IMG/VR virus record: IMGVR_UViG_3300031673_000275
Span: 1 to 33,701 of that record
Source of the DNA: a virus
Strand: one strand, 5' to 3'
Length of the DNA stretch: 33,701 nt
Shown: in pieces, positions 31,225-33,701 of the stretch
How the letters are laid out: every line of letters starts with the position of its first letter
Position numbering within the stretch: the first letter of the stretch is position 1
Position numbers and translations under genes: made by a program
The notes under the pieces: generated by a model
What the model was told of the DNA's origin: nothing
The model's input: only the letters and a program-made list of their open reading frames with translations
Databases searched by the model: none

Positions 31225-31502
31225 TGCCCGTACCTCCGACACACATCAGAGTTAACGGTCACCTTTACAAAAAGGCAATCGCTTTGGGCGACGACGGCAA
31301 GCAGGCTTTCGACACGCTCATCCAGGTTTGGCTTGGTGATGGCTACCGTGAGCTTTTCCAACAGAACTTCGCTCATCTGCCAACGGACGACCTGGCGATG
31401 AAAATGGCTGACAAATTCGGCGTGTACATCGGCGCTTTAGCGGAAGAAACCATTCCATGGGAACGCTACGCAAAACAAATCAAGGGTGAGAAGGAACAAT
31501 AG
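31224..31502 (+). CDS. Small protein with N-terminal recurrent tag
   Basis: This is a 92-residue protein. The ATG at 31224 has AAGGAG at 31213-31218. Residues 5-18 (P5, I8, R9, V10, N11, G12, Y15) are the tag in the I-x-V-x-G form. The body is a single helical domain with aromatic residues. It overlaps the preceding stop by one base and the next gene starts two bases after its TAG. Function is unknown. Confidence 0.8.
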   Translation: MPVPPTHIRVNGHLYKKAIALGDDGKQAFDTLIQVWLGDGYRELFQQNFAHLPTDDLAMKMADKFGVYIGALAEETIPWERYAKQIKGEKEQ

Positions 31503-31503
31503 A

Positions 31504-31869
31504 ATGGCCAATCTACCTCAATACATCATGGTCAAAGGGCACAAGTACCGCTTGGCTGCCAAAAACACCGTCACGCCTGACGATGTCAAAGAAAGCATCT
31601 CTAAAGCTGCTGACAAAGCTGCTATTGAGAACATCATCGGCAACCTCGTGGTACACGCTGGGCACATCCAAGAATCCGCTCCGCACATTCTTGAAATGCT
31701 CGAGGGGCCCAAGTCCAAGGCGGACAAGGCTGTGGCGAATCTGAAGGCCCACTGTGACGTCATCCAAGAGTTTCTGGGGCAGCTGATGCCGACGTACAAC
31801 AGGTACACGACGAAGCATACGTATAAGAAACGTAAGCCCAAAGAAGAAAAAGAATCTGCGGACGAGTAG
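31504..31869 (+). CDS. Small protein with N-terminal recurrent tag
   Basis: This is a 121-residue protein. The ATG at 31504 is just after the previous stop and has AAGGAA upstream; an in-frame ATG at 31486 would add six residues and overlap the previous gene. Residues 5-19 (P5, I8, V10, K11, G12, Y15, L17, A18) are the tag. A helical body and a very basic then acidic C-terminus (KKRKPKEEKESADE) follow. Function is unknown. Confidence 0.8.
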   Translation: MANLPQYIMVKGHKYRLAAKNTVTPDDVKESISKAADKAAIENIIGNLVVHAGHIQESAPHILEMLEGPKSKADKAVANLKAHCDVIQEFLGQLMPTYNRYTTKHTYKKRKPKEEKESADE

Positions 31870-31875
31870 CCACTC

Positions 31876-33231
31876 ATGAACCGGGACGCCGACAACAAGG
31901 TTGAAGTTTCCAACGAGGAGGTCTTCGACCTTTTGCAGATAGGCCAGCAGGTGAACACCCCGCTTGGACCGGGGGTGGTCACCAAAATTGGTCTGCAGGC
32001 TGGCCGTTACGGCGACCGCGTGGAGCTCGAGCCCCCGGCGATCACCGTCAGGTTGGGCGAGCCCGAACCCGGTCAGCCCGATGAAGTGACTGTCTGCATG
32101 TGCAAGTTGGGACTTGACGACCCCAAGCATGAAGCACTCATCCGTAAAGAGTACGCACGTCTGTGGCCACCCATTGAGGAAAACGTGCCTGAGGATATTC
32201 ACATGCTAATGGACGTGAACAAAAAAGAAGAGGATATGGGGAAGGTGCGGTCTCGCTTCGAAGAGCATACCCTTACCGCGCATCGCGTGGCCTCAGTAGC
32301 TCTACGGCATCGCCGCCAGCGCCGTATCTTCAGCGACTACGTTGAGCTCGCACTGCACTACGCAGAGCCTGCCATTGATGAGGTGAGCAAGATTGGCCCC
32401 GGTACCGTACTTACGGGCCTCGAGGATGCGGGGCTTGATGAAGCTGGTGTCGTCCTCAAATCCCTCAAGCTTAAAGGCAAAGACGGGGAGGATGCTGGGC
32501 AGGTCTACGTGCTGCTCTACAATCCCGACTCGGACACCACACGACAGCTAACACTACCCGAAGACTCGCAGTTCATGGGACACGACGGTGGGGATGCTAC
32601 AGGGTTTACTCCCACCGTGTACGATCCCGCTGCCCTGGATAGCTCGGAGCTCCACCCGATTCGGCTGCTCCCCAATACCTATCTGCCCAAGAATCCTAAC
32701 TATCCATCATCCATCACGGATACCGTTTGGCGTCCCACCGTTCGTCAGACCCCCATCCGCTTCTACCAGACCAAGAAAGAAGCTGGTGGTTTTCAGCGTC
32801 GGCCCGACTACCACGATCCCCAAGAGTGGCCTCCCACCAACACCGTCCATTATCCTACCAGGGATACGGTGAACCCACCGGACAAGTCGCGCAACAGAAT
32901 GCGTGGGGAAGAGGCGTTTGACCCCAACGACCAGACGCCTGACATGGACGAGGACACCAACCAGAAGATGGAAGACCTCGCCATGAAGTTCTGGGGCGAC
33001 TACCAGCACTATCGGGAGCAGAAGATTCCTGGGAAGGGTAACACGCTGGACGTATCCATCGAGGATTTCGCGGACGTCTTTCAGGGTCGTACCAAGACGG
33101 ACGACGACGACATGCTGCAGCTGTTCAACTACTTCGTCCAAATCGGTATGATGGACGAGTCGCTGCTGCACAAGTATCTCATGCGCCAGGATGAGAAGTT
33201 CCGTCAGCTAAATACGCGCACTCACTACTAG
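31876..33231 (+). CDS. Hypothetical protein with SH3-like N-terminal segment
   Basis: This is a 451-residue protein with no recurrent tag. Residues about 20-70 (LQIGQQVNTPLGPGVVTKIG, then VELEPPAITVRLGE) look like a small SH3/KOW-type barrel. The middle is mixed. Residues about 270-360 are rich in Pro, Tyr, Thr and Asn (NTYLPKNPNYPSS, TVHYPTRDTVNPP) and probably extended. The C-terminal 90 residues are helical. The composition suits a structural or assembly protein. The ribosome site is weak. Base composition is more GC-rich than in the gene at 28458-30875. Function is unknown. Confidence 0.82.
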   Translation: MNRDADNKVEVSNEEVFDLLQIGQQVNTPLGPGVVTKIGLQAGRYGDRVELEPPAITVRLGEPEPGQPDEVTVCMCKLGLDDPKHEALIRKEYARLWPPIEENVPEDIHMLMDVNKKEEDMGKVRSRFEEHTLTAHRVASVALRHRRQRRIFSDYVELALHYAEPAIDEVSKIGPGTVLTGLEDAGLDEAGVVLKSLKLKGKDGEDAGQVYVLLYNPDSDTTRQLTLPEDSQFMGHDGGDATGFTPTVYDPAALDSSELHPIRLLPNTYLPKNPNYPSSITDTVWRPTVRQTPIRFYQTKKEAGGFQRRPDYHDPQEWPPTNTVHYPTRDTVNPPDKSRNRMRGEEAFDPNDQTPDMDEDTNQKMEDLAMKFWGDYQHYREQKIPGKGNTLDVSIEDFADVFQGRTKTDDDDMLQLFNYFVQIGMMDESLLHKYLMRQDEKFRQLNTRTHY

Positions 33232-33239
33232 GTGCCACT

Positions 33240-33701
33240 ATGGCCAAGAAGCCATTCCCCACAAAACGTCTGTTGTACAAGGGAGCGTTCTACGATGTCG
33301 TAGATCTGCCGCCTACCCTTATGTACAAGGGGGCCTTCTACGACGCTGTACAGGTGTCTAAGTTCAGGTTTGGAGCGCTACCACCCAACAAAATAAAGGG
33401 CCTCGAGAAACTAGTCAAAAAATACGGTCCTGATGCTGCTGATGAGTTTACACCACCTGACCAGTCGGTACCTGATGAAGAGGCGAAAAAGGGTGAGGAG
33501 CAACGGTGGAAGTCCACACCAGAGAAGAAAGACAAGCCGGAAGGGGAAGGGCGGTTTCCGGGGGTAGACAAAGAAATACTTCTGGCTGCCCTGACGCCCT
33601 TCGCTGCAAATTTAGTAGACGAAGCCAAGTCGATGCTCAGTAAGTATGGGGTAGCAGTATCTGGGAAAATAAACTTTGATGCTGATGAAGCTGATGGTGT
33701 G
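33240..33701 (+). CDS. Tagged protein cut by the window end (partial)
   Basis: The ATG at 33240 opens a frame that stays open for all 154 codons to the last base, so the gene continues beyond the window. Residues 11-20 (LLYKGAFYDV) and 27-36 (LMYKGAFYDA) are two tandem copies of the recurrent module, 16 residues apart and nearly identical in sequence. A Lys/Glu/Pro-rich linker (about 70-110) and the start of a helical domain follow. The upstream gene ends nine bases earlier. Function is unknown. Confidence 0.8.
   Translation, partial: MAKKPFPTKRLLYKGAFYDVVDLPPTLMYKGAFYDAVQVSKFRFGALPPNKIKGLEKLVKKYGPDAADEFTPPDQSVPDEEAKKGEEQRWKSTPEKKDKPEGEGRFPGVDKEILLAALTPFAANLVDEAKSMLSKYGVAVSGKINFDADEADGV

Noticed and set aside
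1-33701. tRNA genes, CRISPR arrays, insertion sequences, integrase or attachment sites
   Set aside because: None found by eye. The repeats seen are in-frame coding repeats without spacer structure.

Overview
The window looks like the virion-assembly block of a large tailed bacteriophage (Caudoviricetes). All convincing genes lie on the + strand. They are tightly packed, often with start/stop overlaps (ATGA, TAATG), and many have AGGAG-like ribosome binding sites. The host cannot be identified from the sequence. An exported transglycosylase with a Sec-type signal peptide fits a bacterial host with peptidoglycan. I see no tRNA, CRISPR array, integrase or transposase.

Layout. Bases 1-3910 hold five genes: one carrying the recurrent tag described below, a degenerate nucleotidyltransferase-like protein, and a CxxC/helix-turn-helix protein that may be the small terminase. 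Bases 4089-6877 hold a cysteine-rich secreted transglycosylase, a single-pass membrane coiled-coil protein (holin or spanin candidate) and small proteins. Bases 6898-14046 hold the large terminase (with a zinc-ribbon-like insert), a zinc-ribbon protein, a portal gene interrupted by a LAGLIDADG intein, and an acidic protein. Bases 14096-22037 hold small proteins, an acidic scaffold candidate ending at a clear terminator, a prohead-protease candidate, and further head-associated unknowns. Bases 22038-22367 are a non-coding leader with a promoter candidate and nested inverted repeats. Bases 22368-24313 encode a decoration-like protein and the major capsid protein, closed by a very strong terminator. 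Bases 24434-33701 hold twelve genes of mostly unknown function, the last cut by the window edge.

The most striking feature is a short recurrent peptide module with approximate consensus P-x-x-[IV]-x-[YFV]-[KRNH]-G-x-x-Y-x-[LRV]-[VA]. I count 26 clear copies in 16 otherwise dissimilar proteins, plus looser matches such as the portal N-terminus. Copies sit mostly at N-termini, sometimes at C-termini or inside, and up to four occur in one protein. It reads as strand - [KR]G turn - strand, so a beta-hairpin tag is plausible. The tagged proteins cluster around and downstream of the capsid genes. My working hypothesis is a shared docking, capsid-targeting or processing tag that sends many accessory proteins into the phage head or assembly core, perhaps together with the protease at 16869-17672. 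The recurrence is seen directly; the function is inference.
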